Made by a program: the position numbers and the translations under genes. A stretch of DNA of 64,000 bases from Hypoxylon rubiginosum (lineage: Eukaryota; Ascomycota; Sordariomycetes; Xylariales; Hypoxylaceae): contig CADCXA010000046.1 in NCBI GenBank assembly GCA_902806565.1, positions 1 to 64,000 on the forward strand. The letters run 5' to 3'. Shown one piece after another: positions 1 through 10,991 of this stretch. The notes beneath the pieces are model-generated. The model saw nothing but the letters and a program-made list of their open reading frames with translations. It was not told where the DNA came from and did not search any database. Positions within the stretch are counted from its first letter, which is position 1. Each line of letters begins with the position of its first letter.

Positions 1-613
1 GGATCCGCGGCGAGCGTCTCGAGGCTCAGGTCGACCGCCGCGTCGTCGTCCGCAGTCGTCGTCGAGCCGTGGCCCCGCGCGTCGAGCGACAGGATGCCGG
101 CCGACGGCAGACGTTTCCGGATCTCGTAGCCGACCACGGCGAAGGAGAGACCCGACGAGCCGGCGCCGTGGTGCATGACGAACAAGGGGCCCTTCCCGAC
201 GGGAGAGGTCAGGTAGGCATGGATGGTTGGGTTTGCGGGGCTGCTTGGGTCATGAAGAAACAGCTCCCGCTCGAAGTAGGTGGTCCAGGGGATCTGCTGG
301 AGAGTTCGTCCTCTCGGCACGCTGTGTACGTACGAAGAAGAAAGGAAAAAATCAGCTGCCGCGGAAGAAAGAAAGAAGAAGAAAAATACGGGGTTGAGAG
401 GAACTACCCCTGAGGCCTGGCAAACAGGTTCTGGCTCGGCGACGGGATGACGGTGCCCGTGGAGGAGGCGGAGGACGCCGAGGACGAGTCGTCGTCGGGA
501 TGTTCGGGGAGCTCGGCGACGCGGTCGGCCTCGTCCTCTTCCATCTCGTCGAAGCTCTCGGCCGGCAGGGCGCTCAGGCGGTTCTTCGCCCAGGCTTTCT
601 GAAGGTCGCTCAT
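1..613 (-). CDS. PPE1: Protein phosphatase methylesterase 1, 5' part (runs off left edge)
   Basis: PPE1/PME-1 removes the methyl ester from the C-terminal leucine of the PP2A catalytic subunit; it is an alpha/beta hydrolase. Exon 1 is 613-408 and starts MSDLQKAWAKNRLSALP, the usual N-terminus of the family; an upstream in-frame ATG at 655 was not chosen because homologues begin at MSDLQ. The intron 407-322 (GTAGTT donor, CACAG acceptor) rejoins the frame to exon 2 (321 to beyond base 1). Exon 2 carries WTTYFERELFLHD, then the oxyanion-loop segment HHGAGSSGLSFA and LDARGHGS, both typical of the family. The catalytic serine (GHSMGG-type motif), Asp and His lie outside the window. A Ser/acidic low-complexity stretch (residues about 45-60) precedes the intron, as in other fungal members. 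No frameshift is visible in the part present. Confidence 0.9.
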
Positions 614-1975
614 GGCGGCGATGTAGCAGCGGCTTGGGCCTTCGGTAAGGGGCAAAGCTGCCCAATCATGACAATTTATGGAAGAAAGTTCGGAAATTTG
701 AAAAAAAGGTGGCCTATCCGTGGTAGTACAGATGGGTAAAAATTCATAAGAAATCTATGCAACTCATCACTCGACTATAGGCTATAGTACAGTATTTGAC
801 CTTCGACCCGTTAAATTATTTCGAAAAGCGTTGGTTGATAACGAACAAAGGCGAGGCTGCTTGAGGTATGAGGTATGGGGCCATGGGGGTGGGTACGGTG
901 GGGAAATTTAATCGTCAAACGTTTTGACATCACTCTCCCACTCTCCTGGGTCGGCCCCATTGCTACTTTTGGAATCCCTTCATGCATCTAACCCTTTTTC
1001 ATCACTTCTCTCTGTACGAGGAAATTCGATATAAATCCTCTTAGTCAAGGCAAGCATATCAATACATTTCCATGCTTTATCAGCCTGTTCGATCTGTGGT
1101 TATACGTTTAGGTATAGTGATGAAAGCTGTTTCTCATTTCAATTCAATATGCGGCCTAGATAGGAGGTTTATAATCCCCTTTACAGTAAAAAATATTACG
1201 AGCCACCGCTATATTCTCGCAAAGGACTTTCCATTTATACCAAGTGTTACTGCTATATAGTTGCTTTACATAGGAACAAGCTGATCTGTACCTAATACAA
1301 GCTAAGTGGCTTGTATCTTGCATAGCAGGTCCATTTAACCCCTGAGAAGTCATCCTCAAAGTCCTATTCTTATGAGAGATGTCAATTCTCTCCCTATTCT
1401 TATCACAGCCACGTCAGATAACCACTACAACGCCTTGCCGATCCAAGCCTCTTTGCGCAGTAGTTATAAGTGACCTGTTGAAGGATATATCCCATTCCCC
1501 CTTTCAGCTTGCGATGAAACTGTGAGCTATCTCATCGACTTGTCTGCAGAAACTGAGTCGAGATAGTCCCGTCAGCGACGACTTAGTTGGCATACGCCTT
1601 TCATCTAGTTAGCAGATAACTAATATGTTCCCGAGATGTGATTAATGCTTACCCGCCTAGAGACGTATCCTTTCATAAGATACCTTCCCTATCACCGCAT
1701 CTAGCAATGCCTCATATTTGTTGTCGACACCCCGATGTCTACGAGAGTCCCCCTAGTTTCTCTTATGATTATAGTGCGATGCTCTTGTTCGACGGCATAA
1801 TTTACTAAAGTGAGCCACAGCCACAAACTCTCTTCTCCTAAGGGGTGCTAGACCTTCATACGATCTGCACATGCGACAACATCGTTCCCCTAGTTAGGTT
1901 TAACCCTACGTGGCTTGGAGTTGGCAGAGACCTATATAGAGTCGAAGAGAACCTCAGCAGAAAGAGCATACGATT
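614..1975. other. Intergenic, PPE1 promoter and SLD5 3' flank
   Basis: 1.36 kb between the PPE1 start and the SLD5 stop. It should hold the PPE1 promoter and 5' leader nearest 613. I see only short random reading frames, no domain, no RNA gene and no tandem repeat. Confidence 0.6.
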
Positions 1976-2714
1976 TCACACGATCTCTGCGAATCCAGAG
2001 TCGACCAGCTTCTTAGCATCGGACCACCTGAGGATGAGAATGTCGCCGTTCTTGCACTCCATATCGCCATCGGCGTCGGTCCCGCGGCCCTCGACAAGCC
2101 TGTCCCTGAGCAGGCGGATAAATATGGCCGTGTCGAGGTCCGGAGTCTCGATCATGCTGCTGTTTCCCGTGGTGTCGTTGAGATTCTGCAGGGCCGGCGG
2201 GAAGGACGACAGGAAGGACGACAGGTAGTGGTTATGGAGGAGGGCCTGGTGCCGCGTCGCGTAAGCGAGTTCGGTCGGCGAGAGGCGCGCCCGCAGCTCG
2301 GGACTCGAGAGGTAGTGCAGAGTGTGCTTGTCGATCTGTTTCAAGCAATAAGCACCAGCGCACCGGCCGGAGGGGTGGAATAGAAGTATATGACACCTAG
2401 GTACGTACTTTGGCTATGCGAGCCCTCAGGTAGCTTCGTACCAGATATTTGTAGCGCTCCAGCTCGGTCTGTATGACGATGAGGGCAAAATTGGTCTTGG
2501 GATCCATGTCGCCGGTCATGTTTTCGACCTTCTCGATCTGCTGCTTGATTCGGTCGTTCATGCGCTCGAATAACCCGTCGGCCGGCCACTCGAGCAATTC
2601 GGGTGAGGATCTCTCTGCTACCCAAGCACGCGTAAGGGACTGCAGATCGCGCGTCTCGTTTGGAATTGAGTCGAATGTGGGATCGACCTCTCGCAAGATG
2701 TCGTCAATATCCAT
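1976..2714 (-). CDS. SLD5: DNA replication complex GINS subunit SLD5
   Basis: Sld5 is one of four GINS subunits; GINS joins Cdc45 and Mcm2-7 to form the CMG replicative helicase. Two exons, 2714-2409 and 2335-1976, flank a 73-bp intron (GTACGT donor, AAACAG acceptor) in phase 0, giving 221 residues, the usual size. The N-terminal part shows [18 protein letters not shown] and the alpha-helical A-domain ending [10 protein letters not shown]; after the splice it continues IDKHTLHYL, a family signature, so the junction K-I is well supported. The C-terminal B-domain ends with [23 protein letters not shown]. The intron itself contains the palindrome CCTAGG that recurs in intergenic DNA of this window. 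No defects seen. Confidence 0.95.
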
Positions 2715-3678
2715 TGCTGATATTCTCCTTTTTTTTCTTTCCTTTATTTCCCTAGTCTATAATTTACCTAGGTATATCGCGATGGTAATGTCTGAGGATC
2801 AGTCTATGTCAAAATGTATTAGTTGGCGGGCGGCTTAACGCGATAGTATAACGCGTCTTAGGTGTTGTAGTTTGCGACTTGTAGTGGTGGGGTAAGCTGG
2901 AACACCCCGCTATGTTTCGTTAAGACACTTGTACTACAGTGCATATAACATGCAAATCTCCCCTCCATATCGACTTGTACAATTCGGTTAGGACGCCAAG
3001 ATGAAGGATAGCGGGACGTTACTGCATACCCGTCCGCCAAGACGGCCAAGCAAGATACCCGAGACTTGTTTCGGGATATAAGGTAGGAAAAGGTCTCCAA
3101 TAATTTAGGTATATTAGCCTCATGAATACTACCCACGGGAGGCTGGTGGTCTTACTGAGGCATTAAGAGCTATATGCAGATTACATATACATTGTTCTAT
3201 ATATAGACGAATCAGTGATGGAGGGCTGGGTCGGTTAGGGGGTTGTGCTGCTGTCTCCTTGCTGTCGAGTCTCCCTCCCATCTTCTTATTCCAATTCCAG
3301 GACTATTAACAAGTCTATATCATACTCTTACATCAGAAACTGGCAATTAAAATCCAGTGGTATTCGCTAGGAAACTACATATGAATAGCTTTTATAATAA
3401 GGATATAAGTAATAACAGTTCCTACATGCCTGACTCTGGTATATCCTATCCTATCCAGTCAGGTCATCCATTCGTCTCGTCGGGGGTATTGTTGCACCAT
3501 TCAACAATGATAAGAAAACGTCACATCATCAACTCTCATGGGGATTTCCCATAACGTATAACCAATAGTTTGGTTGCTGTCCTTCAGCGTTCTGTTTGCG
3601 TCCGGCTCATGTCTGCAAGTCGGCGTCTTGCAAAACATGGCCGTAGCAATAAACATCGTGTTTTAGTTGTCATAAATA
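2715..3678. other. Intergenic, SLD5 promoter
   Basis: About 960 bp between the SLD5 start and the end of the Zn2Cys6 gene. A T-rich tract just upstream of the SLD5 ATG and a CCTAGGTA motif near 2767 are visible. A 92-codon minus-strand frame at 2858-3136 has no recognisable domain and I do not call it. Confidence 0.55.
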
Positions 3679-6391
3679 TTATCCAATAAATTCCGTGCTG
3701 ACCAACGTCTCCCAAGGCTTTTGCGTCTCCCACACCTTTTGCATTAGTCGGCGGGCATTGTGAACCTAGTGTACAATCGTTAGAAGCCATCCACTCACAG
3801 ACAACGGGTCTTTTACACTTACTTGAGTCATCCCGTGATTCTCAGCAGTCAAAAACCTATTGAGGATGAGAGCCCTCTGTCCCTCGTCCCTAGCATCACA
3901 ACCGGCAGTAAACATAGGAAATAGAAGGCACGACTCTGCCGTTCCACCTGGTTTGATACGGAGAAAGCATTCCACCATCTTCTGTACAGCCGTCTGGACA
4001 GACCTATCTTCGGACGGCTTCCCCATGATCCTACGATAGAGATGAACGAGCCCGGCCCAGTGGAAAGCTTCGTTAGTTGCTTCCATCTCGCGCCGATCCC
4101 ATTTCTCCACGTCCCCCTTTTTATGTATGTGTTTGCAAGGCACCGGCGACTGCACCATGCTCTCGGTAACAGCCGATTCGATCTTCGAAGCTTGCTCGAA
4201 GACTTCATCGCTTGGCTCCCAGTCGGGTCGGATATCGAGATCGTCTCCGATACGTTCGGCATCGCATTTCCTGGCGAGATCAGCAATCTTGGCGAGAAGG
4301 TAGATACATCGCGTAGTGAAGCCCATGATGCAGTCTATCTCGTCGTAGCCGTCGACGATATCGTCCACCTCGTAGTCGAAGATCCAAGCCAACGAGGAAC
4401 CTCTGGGTCCGCCACTGAGGCTTCCTATAACGTCAAGGTAAGCAGCCCAACTCCACAAGAAGGAGTAGACTAGGTTATGGCGGAAGTTGGACTGTAGTCC
4501 ACGGAGGCCGCCTGGACGCGCAGTTATAAGTTCTCTTGCAAGGCTCAGATGCCGCTGCCATGGTATGTCGTATCCGAACACCTTTGGCGAGATAATTTCG
4601 AGCGAGGCCAGCATAATGGCCGTGGCAAGGTTCGCATCTGAGAAGTTCTTATCAGGATCATTGAGAGCCTGTCGAAGAGCGGGGAATATGTCGTCTACCC
4701 ATAAAGCAATCCTGAACGTGGGCTCCGGGTGGTTCAGAACTCGTGCTCTATGTGAGGCTATCCGACTGATTTGAGCAAAAAGTGAGGCTAACAAGGAATT
4801 TGGGATCCTTACCTGAATAGGCAAGTAGAAGCGACAAGAGGTTGTCATTCTTGACAGCCATCTGCGGCAGAATGGTCCGAAAGGGGTTGGAATGTGGATC
4901 ATCGTAGGGGACGAGAACTTAATTGAAACTAAGTATAGGTACGAAGCCAGAGTTGGGGGTTCACTTACCTCGAGCCGTGTGGTTCAAGAAATGATGCTAA
5001 TTGCGGAGAGCGGAGATGTAAGTCGGAATTCCCATTTTCAATTCAATAGTATAACTCACAAAATACTATTAAAATATTAGATATGACCCAGCTACTAATA
5101 ATGTCTTGAAAAGGGGTTAACTCACAAGAATGTTCATGGGGTTGTCCATGAGCCTAATAGAGAATTAGTACGTGCTATAGTGGAAGACTCTCGTATGTCG
5201 TCAACGAAGATTGTACTTACTTCGCTGGAAGGGGTTCGAGGTTGCGAGGAATATATATCGGTACTGCTTTTGAATAATACCCGCCCTCTTCATCACTGTA
5301 CTCGTTAGTCTCGACCCCGAACCCAAATTCATTCCAAAATAGGTCGTCGCTTGGTTCATCAAATGGGGCCTCTGTAAACTCGCGCTGCAATAGAGGCGAC
5401 GATCCACTAATAGCGCTAATATCATCATTCCTGCCCAGGTCATGATCTGGAAAACCTCGATCAATGCCGTAATAAGTCGTTTCTGTCGACATACGCGTGC
5501 GAGTGTCTATCGGCGGTAAGCCAGCCCTTGCGCGACTGGCATTCTCATCTTGCCAAGCTTGGGGGCCCGGGGGCGCTGACAGAAGAGAATTCACCGAAAG
5601 TCTTCGGCTTGTGTGACGTTGATCATCATCACTAAATGTAGATGATGTAGTTGGGGTCAGCGGAGAGCCAACTGATAGACCAGAACCGACAGTAATCCTG
5701 AAGGACGCTACGCTCGAGTCCAAAGTCGAGCTGGCCGCAGAATTATGCCGGCGCTCAATTATGTGTGACGACGGGTAGTCGGGCGACTGGATATCCGATG
5801 CCAGCCTTGGGCGCTTATTGGCAGGCTCATTGTCGTCAAGACTCGTAGATGAGGGGTTGTCCAACGGCACTGCGGGCTGAGGGAGAGGGAGTGCTCTGTT
5901 GCGCTCAGTCTTGATCTGACTTATTGGGCTAGTTAGGGGTTCAAGCCTCCGCGTCCCTGGAGCATCGGATGAAGGATATTGATGGACCAGTTTGAAACCC
6001 CTAGGGGGTAACGGTGGTGAGACAACTTCTTGATTCAAGTCAATAACACCAGGCTCAGGCCGTTTCCCTCTTCGGCCCTCCCAGTTCAAACGAATGCTAT
6101 AGTCACATGTTTCGCCCGTCCTCTGGCAACTTTTAACGAACGACGGTTAGTCCTAACAGATCCCGCGCTAATAAAAAAGAATAACAGAACAGAATGAAGG
6201 TGTAATACTTTAAGCAATTTGGACGCTCTTCGCCGCATTTAATCTTGCGATTTTTACACGGCCTTCAGTAGCAGTAAAGTCAGCCAAGACGGGATGTCAG
6301 TAAAAGGGAAACGAGAGGCTCTCGCTTACCAGCATCCATTTCGACTTCGCCGTTTCGGTTCTGGTGCGCCGGGTCTTTTCGGACGTGGCAT
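3679..6391 (-). CDS. Zn2Cys6 transcription factor with Fungal_trans_2-type regulatory domain, nine exons
   Basis: Nuclear DNA-binding regulator; target genes unknown. Exons: 6391-6330, 6262-6209, 6129-5221, 5153-5126, 5065-5060, 4996-4969, 4917-4813, 4757-3823, 3765-3679; 737 residues. The binuclear cluster uses cysteines 20, 23, 30, 37, 40 and 47 (C-x2-C-x6-C-x6-C-x2-C-x6-C) in RNGCWPCKNRKIKC...CLNCQRTGETC and is assembled across introns 1 and 2. A disordered Ser/Pro linker spans about residues 60-330. The C-terminal domain begins LEPLPAKLMDNPMN and continues HHFLNHTARVLV, PFRTILPQMAV and AYSASHRARVL, a well-known arrangement of this family, and ends LMQKVWETQKPW...EFIG. Splice sites were placed by reading frame and this expected sequence. 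Exon 5 is only 6 nt (codes Tyr-Phe). Introns are 51-79 bp. No frameshift is seen. The specific orthologue is not recognised. Confidence 0.88.
5060..5065 (-). other. 6-nt microexon of the Zn2Cys6 gene
   Basis: The hexamer TATTTT (coding Y352-F353) sits between introns 5125-5066 and 5059-4997, both with perfect GTGAGTT donors and TAG acceptors. Without it the protein would read NIL-HHFLNHT; with it, NIL-YF-HHFLNHT, which is the sequence I expect for the family. Both junctions are phase 0, so skipping it would keep the frame. Confidence 0.75.
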
Positions 6392-6956
6392 TATACGCCG
6401 GCGACTCCTACTGACAATGAATGACCTAAGTGTGGGAAATTGTACGAGCACAATATCCCTCGTTCCAGCGGCGACTGTGGCGCATATTCGACATGCAGGA
6501 CTCTCGGCTTGAGAGGCAACTATTTTTTTTTCTGGGATGGGTTGTTACACGGCTCGCTGACCAATGCAGGACAAGATGAAGGATGAGATGGCACAGTTGC
6601 AGTTCCGAGGAGTCGGTTGCGAGAAACACTTTATGGTGGGATGGGCGGCCTGGGGCTGGCTTGGGCTGGCTGGTCGGGATTTGTGATTGATATATAGCTC
6701 TGCGCCTTAACGCTTCGTCTCAGGAAAATGAGGAGTTTACAGGACTTGCTAGACTATCTATCTTTGGTCTAGCAACGGGCAAAGATAAGGCCAAGACCAG
6801 GTACAGTAGTCAGGCCGGCGGAATGGCGGGGCATGATTGCTCAGAGTAGAGTGGTAAGCACACCAAGGGCACACATTTCTGCAAAGACCCCGGGAATGCG
6901 AGACCCGGAATCTCATGCGATGGCCTGGAATTAGTCACGTCCCTCTGCATTGGAAC

Positions 6957-7050
6957 GGGGGGTGAGAGCTGGGGGACTGGGGGACTAGGGGGGACAAGAC
7001 GAGGGCAAACGAAGGGCAGACGAGGGCAAGACGAGGGCAAGACGAGGATA
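6957..7050 (+). repeat. G-run cluster followed by an 11-bp purine-rich repeat
   Basis: Four runs of 5-6 G (6957-6962, 6971-6975, 6979-6983, 6988-6993) separated by 3-8 bases form a candidate intramolecular G-quadruplex. It is followed by imperfect copies of GACGAGGGCAA to about 7050. Confidence 0.65.
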
Positions 7051-7330
7051 GGCTGGATGGGGTTACGTAGACTGTACGTTTCGAAGTAGGACTGGGGCCG
7101 GTTCTATGTACTAGCAAGGACTGGCTTCGACTGGCTCGAACTGGCCCGACGACTCGGCCTGGTAAGCGTCAGAACCTATCGAACCTATCGAATCTATCCA
7201 ACTTGTATCTTGACGAGAAAAGATATCTTACAGTATGGCACGTGCTACATACTGTATGACCACACGTGCTACCCCGCTTTCCGCTCCCGTCTCACGCCGT
7301 TACGTCTCTGCGTCTGTACGTTTAGGCGAA

Positions 7331-7356
7331 CTGGCAGACTGGCAGACTGGCAGACT
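7331..7356 (+). repeat. 8-bp tandem repeat CTGGCAGA, three copies
   Basis: Three exact consecutive copies of CTGGCAGA plus a partial one. Confidence 0.85.
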
Positions 7357-7577
7357 AGCTGCAGTTTCGTCAAGCATTGGCATCCCAACCAGCCAACATA
7401 TAGCCTCGCTCGTTTCTGCTCGTTATAGAGTTATATCCGATCTACGTCCGAACCTATTCTTGCTTTTTAATGCCTGTACAGTGCCTAGTATTACTACACT
7501 AATAGTAATTTAGCCAGCGTTAGGGCCTAGCTTCCTAGTTACATCATGTATCTACATAGTACGTACATAGTATGTAC

Positions 7578-7615
7578 GTTGCCAGGTTGCCAGGTTGCCA
7601 GGTTGCCAGGTTGCC
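7578..7615 (+). repeat. 8-bp tandem repeat GTTGCCAG, 4.75 copies
   Basis: Four exact copies of GTTGCCAG and a final GTTGCC, about 450 bp upstream of the WD40-cyclophilin start. Confidence 0.9.
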
Positions 7616-8065
7616 CCCGAGATTGCCTCCCCCCTGGCAGCGCTGCCCCCTGGACCCTTGATACCGTTCTCGTACAGTATGTGCTCCTGTCACCTTTCGG
7701 ATCGTGGGGTGACGATACCGCCAGGCCGGAAGCTTTTCGGAAGTGGGTGCGGTAAGGCACGGTTCACAAGGTTGGTCCCAGTTGGTCCCAGTTAGTGGGG
7801 ACCCATCTGTTCTAGGTACCTACGTTACTTCGCCTATTTGGGCATAGGTGGGATATCGGAATACTAAGGCCCGATGCGACCCGGTTTCCCTAATGTGTAC
7901 TAGCCCGAATAGCAAAGATCAGCTCGAGCTTTCAAAAATTTGGAGCTATCCATTTCAAGCCTCATCAACAGAGCTGCTGTCGCCTTTATCACTGCTACCC
8001 CGTCTAGAAGAAGGAATAATCTAATAGTGCTGCTGTGGTGAATCCATTATATTGAACCTGAAAAA

Positions 8066-9919
8066 ATGGCCGAGGCAAATAATAAGAGAAGTCACTCGGA
8101 CTTCGTCGAAAATGACAGCTCCTCCGACGAGGATGATATGGGACCTCAGTTACCCTCCACGACAGGCGCGCCCAAGAAGAAACGACGTGTACTGCCACAT
8201 GAAAAGCTCTACATCGAAGCACTTCCCAAATCGGCGCGATACTCGAGATCTCTAATGCATAAGGAGCAACTCTCCTTCGTCAACGTAACGCGGTCCGATT
8301 TTATCATCACTACCTCTGTCGATGGCGTTGTCAAATTCTGGAAGAAGATTGGGGAAGGCATTGAATTCGTCAAGGAATTCAAAGCTCACCAGGGAGATGT
8401 GCGGTCAGTCTCGGTTAGTTACGATGGCCGAAGCTTTGCGACAGCTGGTGCCGACAAGACTATTAAGATCTTCGATGTTGTCACGTTCGATCTTCTTGCT
8501 ATGCTTCCCCTCGACTATGCGCCCAAGTGTATCTGCTGGGTACACAAACGCGGTGCCTCGCTACCGCTCCTAGCTGTCTCGGACGAGTCGAAACCTTTGA
8601 TCTACGTCTACGATGGGCGGGGAGAAAACCAAACACCAATACATACCATCAAGGGACTACATAGGAGTCCTGTGTCTATAATGGCCTTCAATGATGCCTA
8701 CGATTGCGTCGTGTCCGCAGACGACAGCGGGATGCTCGAGTACTGGTCCCCAAACGCCAATTACGAGAAACCAGAAAACGTGTTCCAGTACAAGAGCGCT
8801 ACCAACCTTTTCGAGTTCAAGAAGGCCAAGTCAACACCGGTCTCCTTAACAATATCACCATCAGGCCACCAATTTGTCACATTCTCCGTGCCTGATCGCA
8901 AAATCCGAATTTTTGAGTTCGCGTCGGCCAAGCTATATCGGACATACGATGAGTCCCTACAGGTCATTGAAGAGATGCAACAGGCAGGAACAGCTTTGCA
9001 GAAGCTGGACGATGTAGACTTCGGGAGGAGGCTCGCTGCGGAACGCGAGATCGAATCACCTCCACTTCGAAATAAGGTCAATGTTATCTTCGATGAATCA
9101 GGCCACTTCATATTATATGGCTCGATCCTTGGCGTTAAAGTACTAAACACCTTTACAAACCAGGTTGTCAAGGTGTATGGGAAGGATGAACACCTTCGCC
9201 CAGTCAACCTAGCTATATACCAGGGGCAACCCCAGAAGAAGGGCATCACAACCGTGGCGATGGCGGCCTCAAGCAATCCTCTCTTGCAAGAATCGGAGGC
9301 GAGAGACCCAATCCTCTTCGCAACAGCTGTGGGCAAGGTTCGATTTTACATGTTCACGAATGACGAAGAAATATCCCGGTCCGAAAGAGACATACAGAAC
9401 GAGAAGCCGACCATGTTGAACCCGAAAAAGGCGGCCGAGAAGAAAGCGGCCGAAACTGGCACATCAGCGATTCTCCACACCACGTACGGGGATATTCATA
9501 TTCGACTGTTCCCTGACGCGGCGCCAAAGGCAGTTGAGAACTTCGTGACCCACTCTAAAAGTGGCTATTACAACAACACCATCTTCCATAGGGTGATACG
9601 CAAGTTTATGATACAGGGTGGCGATCCATTAGGCGACGGGACTGGTGGCGAAAGCATATGGGGTAAAGAATTCGAAGACGAGTTCAGTACTCTCAAACAT
9701 GACAAGCCCTATACAGTTAGTATGGCAAATGCTGGTCCAAACACCAATGGAAGTCAATTCTTTATCACCACCGAGAAGACTTCCTGGTTGGACAACAAGC
9801 ACACGATATTCGGGAGGGCGGTGCAGGGTCTAGACGTGATCCACAAGATAGAAAATGCGCGGACCTATAAGGAGAAGCCAGAGGAGGATATCAAGATCCT
9901 TAATATCGATATAGCTTAA
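8066..9919 (+). CDS. cyp15: WD40-repeat peptidyl-prolyl cis-trans isomerase (PPWD1/cyp15 type)
   Basis: Single-exon gene, 617 residues, intact. It encodes a nuclear cyclophilin of the PPWD1 family, which in other eukaryotes associates with spliceosomes. The N-terminus is acidic/Ser-rich with a basic nuclear-localisation-like stretch PKKKRR near residues 38-43. WD40-like blades follow (for example SVDGVVKFWKK, TAGADKTIKIFDV, SADDSGMLEYWSP), then a linker with a Lys/Ala-rich segment, then a complete cyclophilin domain from about residue 466 to the end. Catalytic/binding residues are present: Arg509 in FHRVI, Gln517 in FMIQGGD, the NGSQFFIT strand, Trp574 and His579 in WLDNKHTIFG, so activity and cyclosporin-type binding are plausible. 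Start ATG at 8066 has a favourable context; no upstream in-frame ATG. Head-to-head with the Zn2Cys6 gene. Confidence 0.95.
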   Translation: MAEANNKRSHSDFVENDSSSDEDDMGPQLPSTTGAPKKKRRVLPHEKLYIEALPKSARYSRSLMHKEQLSFVNVTRSDFIITTSVDGVVKFWKKIGEGIEFVKEFKAHQGDVRSVSVSYDGRSFATAGADKTIKIFDVVTFDLLAMLPLDYAPKCICWVHKRGASLPLLAVSDESKPLIYVYDGRGENQTPIHTIKGLHRSPVSIMAFNDAYDCVVSADDSGMLEYWSPNANYEKPENVFQYKSATNLFEFKKAKSTPVSLTISPSGHQFVTFSVPDRKIRIFEFASAKLYRTYDESLQVIEEMQQAGTALQKLDDVDFGRRLAAEREIESPPLRNKVNVIFDESGHFILYGSILGVKVLNTFTNQVVKVYGKDEHLRPVNLAIYQGQPQKKGITTVAMAASSNPLLQESEARDPILFATAVGKVRFYMFTNDEEISRSERDIQNEKPTMLNPKKAAEKKAAETGTSAILHTTYGDIHIRLFPDAAPKAVENFVTHSKSGYYNNTIFHRVIRKFMIQGGDPLGDGTGGESIWGKEFEDEFSTLKHDKPYTVSMANAGPNTNGSQFFITTEKTSWLDNKHTIFGRAVQGLDVIHKIENARTYKEKPEEDIKILNIDIA

Positions 9920-10991
9920 GCAGGTATTTCGCTCAAAGAGGGTCGATGGTTGCTCGGCGTTAAGACAGCTAGGACTACAATACCTAAACAACGAATATCT
10001 AACAACAGTCCATCGTGCAAAAAAAACAAAACAAAAAAAGGAGAACTAGTGTCGGTGTTATTCCTCCGTAATATTGCTACCGGATGCTACATCCGGTCAC
10101 GGCCATGTCATATGCATACTGCAGTCAGTATTCGTCTGACATGGGAGTTGCGGCAGGCAAAAGATGAAGCCTGTTGACGAGCTAGAACTAGGCTGGGAAG
10201 GTGAGGTAGAAGTGCGGGATGTAGGATAAGAGCGCGCATATTTCTATACAGTAGCCTATGCGCCGTTTTCCCCCCTTTCTCCCTTCGCTATCATGAATTT
10301 TGCCGACGCGCCGATAGACGACAACATCAGGCGATGGTATCGCAAGCACCGCATATCCACTATATTGAGGTGTATGGATATGCTCCAAGGGGTACTCTGT
10401 ATATAATACGCTAGCACAATTTCCAGCTAAAGATCAGCATAACTCAACGGGTCTGCTACTGGCTGCACCCTCGGCACGTTAACATAGTATTATGCATGTA
10501 TGTATTATATTACATACATAACATGCACAGTACATATACGTACAAGTCTCGGCAAGCCAGAAACCTCGTGGGTTAAGTGCATGTCGTCATTGGTAGCTGC
10601 AAGTCAAACTGAACAGGTCTCGTGCATATGTCAAAACTGCCTCTGGTGTACCATAATATGTTGTACGACTGTGGCTTGCAGCAACAACACGACACGACAC
10701 GACACGAATCCGAGAGCTTGGATGACAATCTGACATCTAGCCTCAAAACCACCTACCTGCTGATACACCAGTATACCACCAGTATACCACCAGTATACCA
10801 CCAGTATACCACCAGTATACCACCAGTATACCACCAGTATACCACCAGTATACCACCAGCATACCATAATTCGTTGTCATACTGATACCGATGCTACTAC
10901 GCCAGATATAGGCGACGCGATTCCGTTGGATTAATGCACAACCACGAAACAACACTTGCTTAGGGTCACATCGCAGTGCGGTCGAGGAGAA
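9920..10991. other. Intergenic with 11-bp minisatellite
   Basis: 1.07 kb between two plus-strand genes. Contains an A-rich tract near 10020, a CACGA repeat near 10687 and a minisatellite at 10767-10866. Reading frames across the array are by-products of the repeat. No gene seen. Confidence 0.65.
10767..10866 (+). repeat. Minisatellite, 11-bp unit ACCAGTATACC, about 9 copies
   Basis: Near-perfect tandem array; only the last copy differs (ACCAGCATACC). Each unit contains the palindrome GTATAC, and an 11-bp period places it about one helical turn apart. It ends 125 bp before the FAR-17a start codon. Confidence 0.95.

Larger units (their letters stand above)
6392..8065. promoter_or_regulatory. 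Divergent intergenic region between the Zn2Cys6 gene and the WD40-cyclophilin gene
   Basis: 1.67 kb separating two divergently transcribed genes, so it must contain both promoters. It is rich in short direct repeats (listed separately): a G-run cluster at 6957-6993, purine repeats to 7050, and two 8-bp arrays at 7331 and 7578. No gene is seen; overlapping frames here have no domain. Confidence 0.6.

Noticed and set aside
2858..3136. 92-codon minus-strand frame
   Set aside because: No recognisable domain, no splice context and no codon bias; treated as chance.
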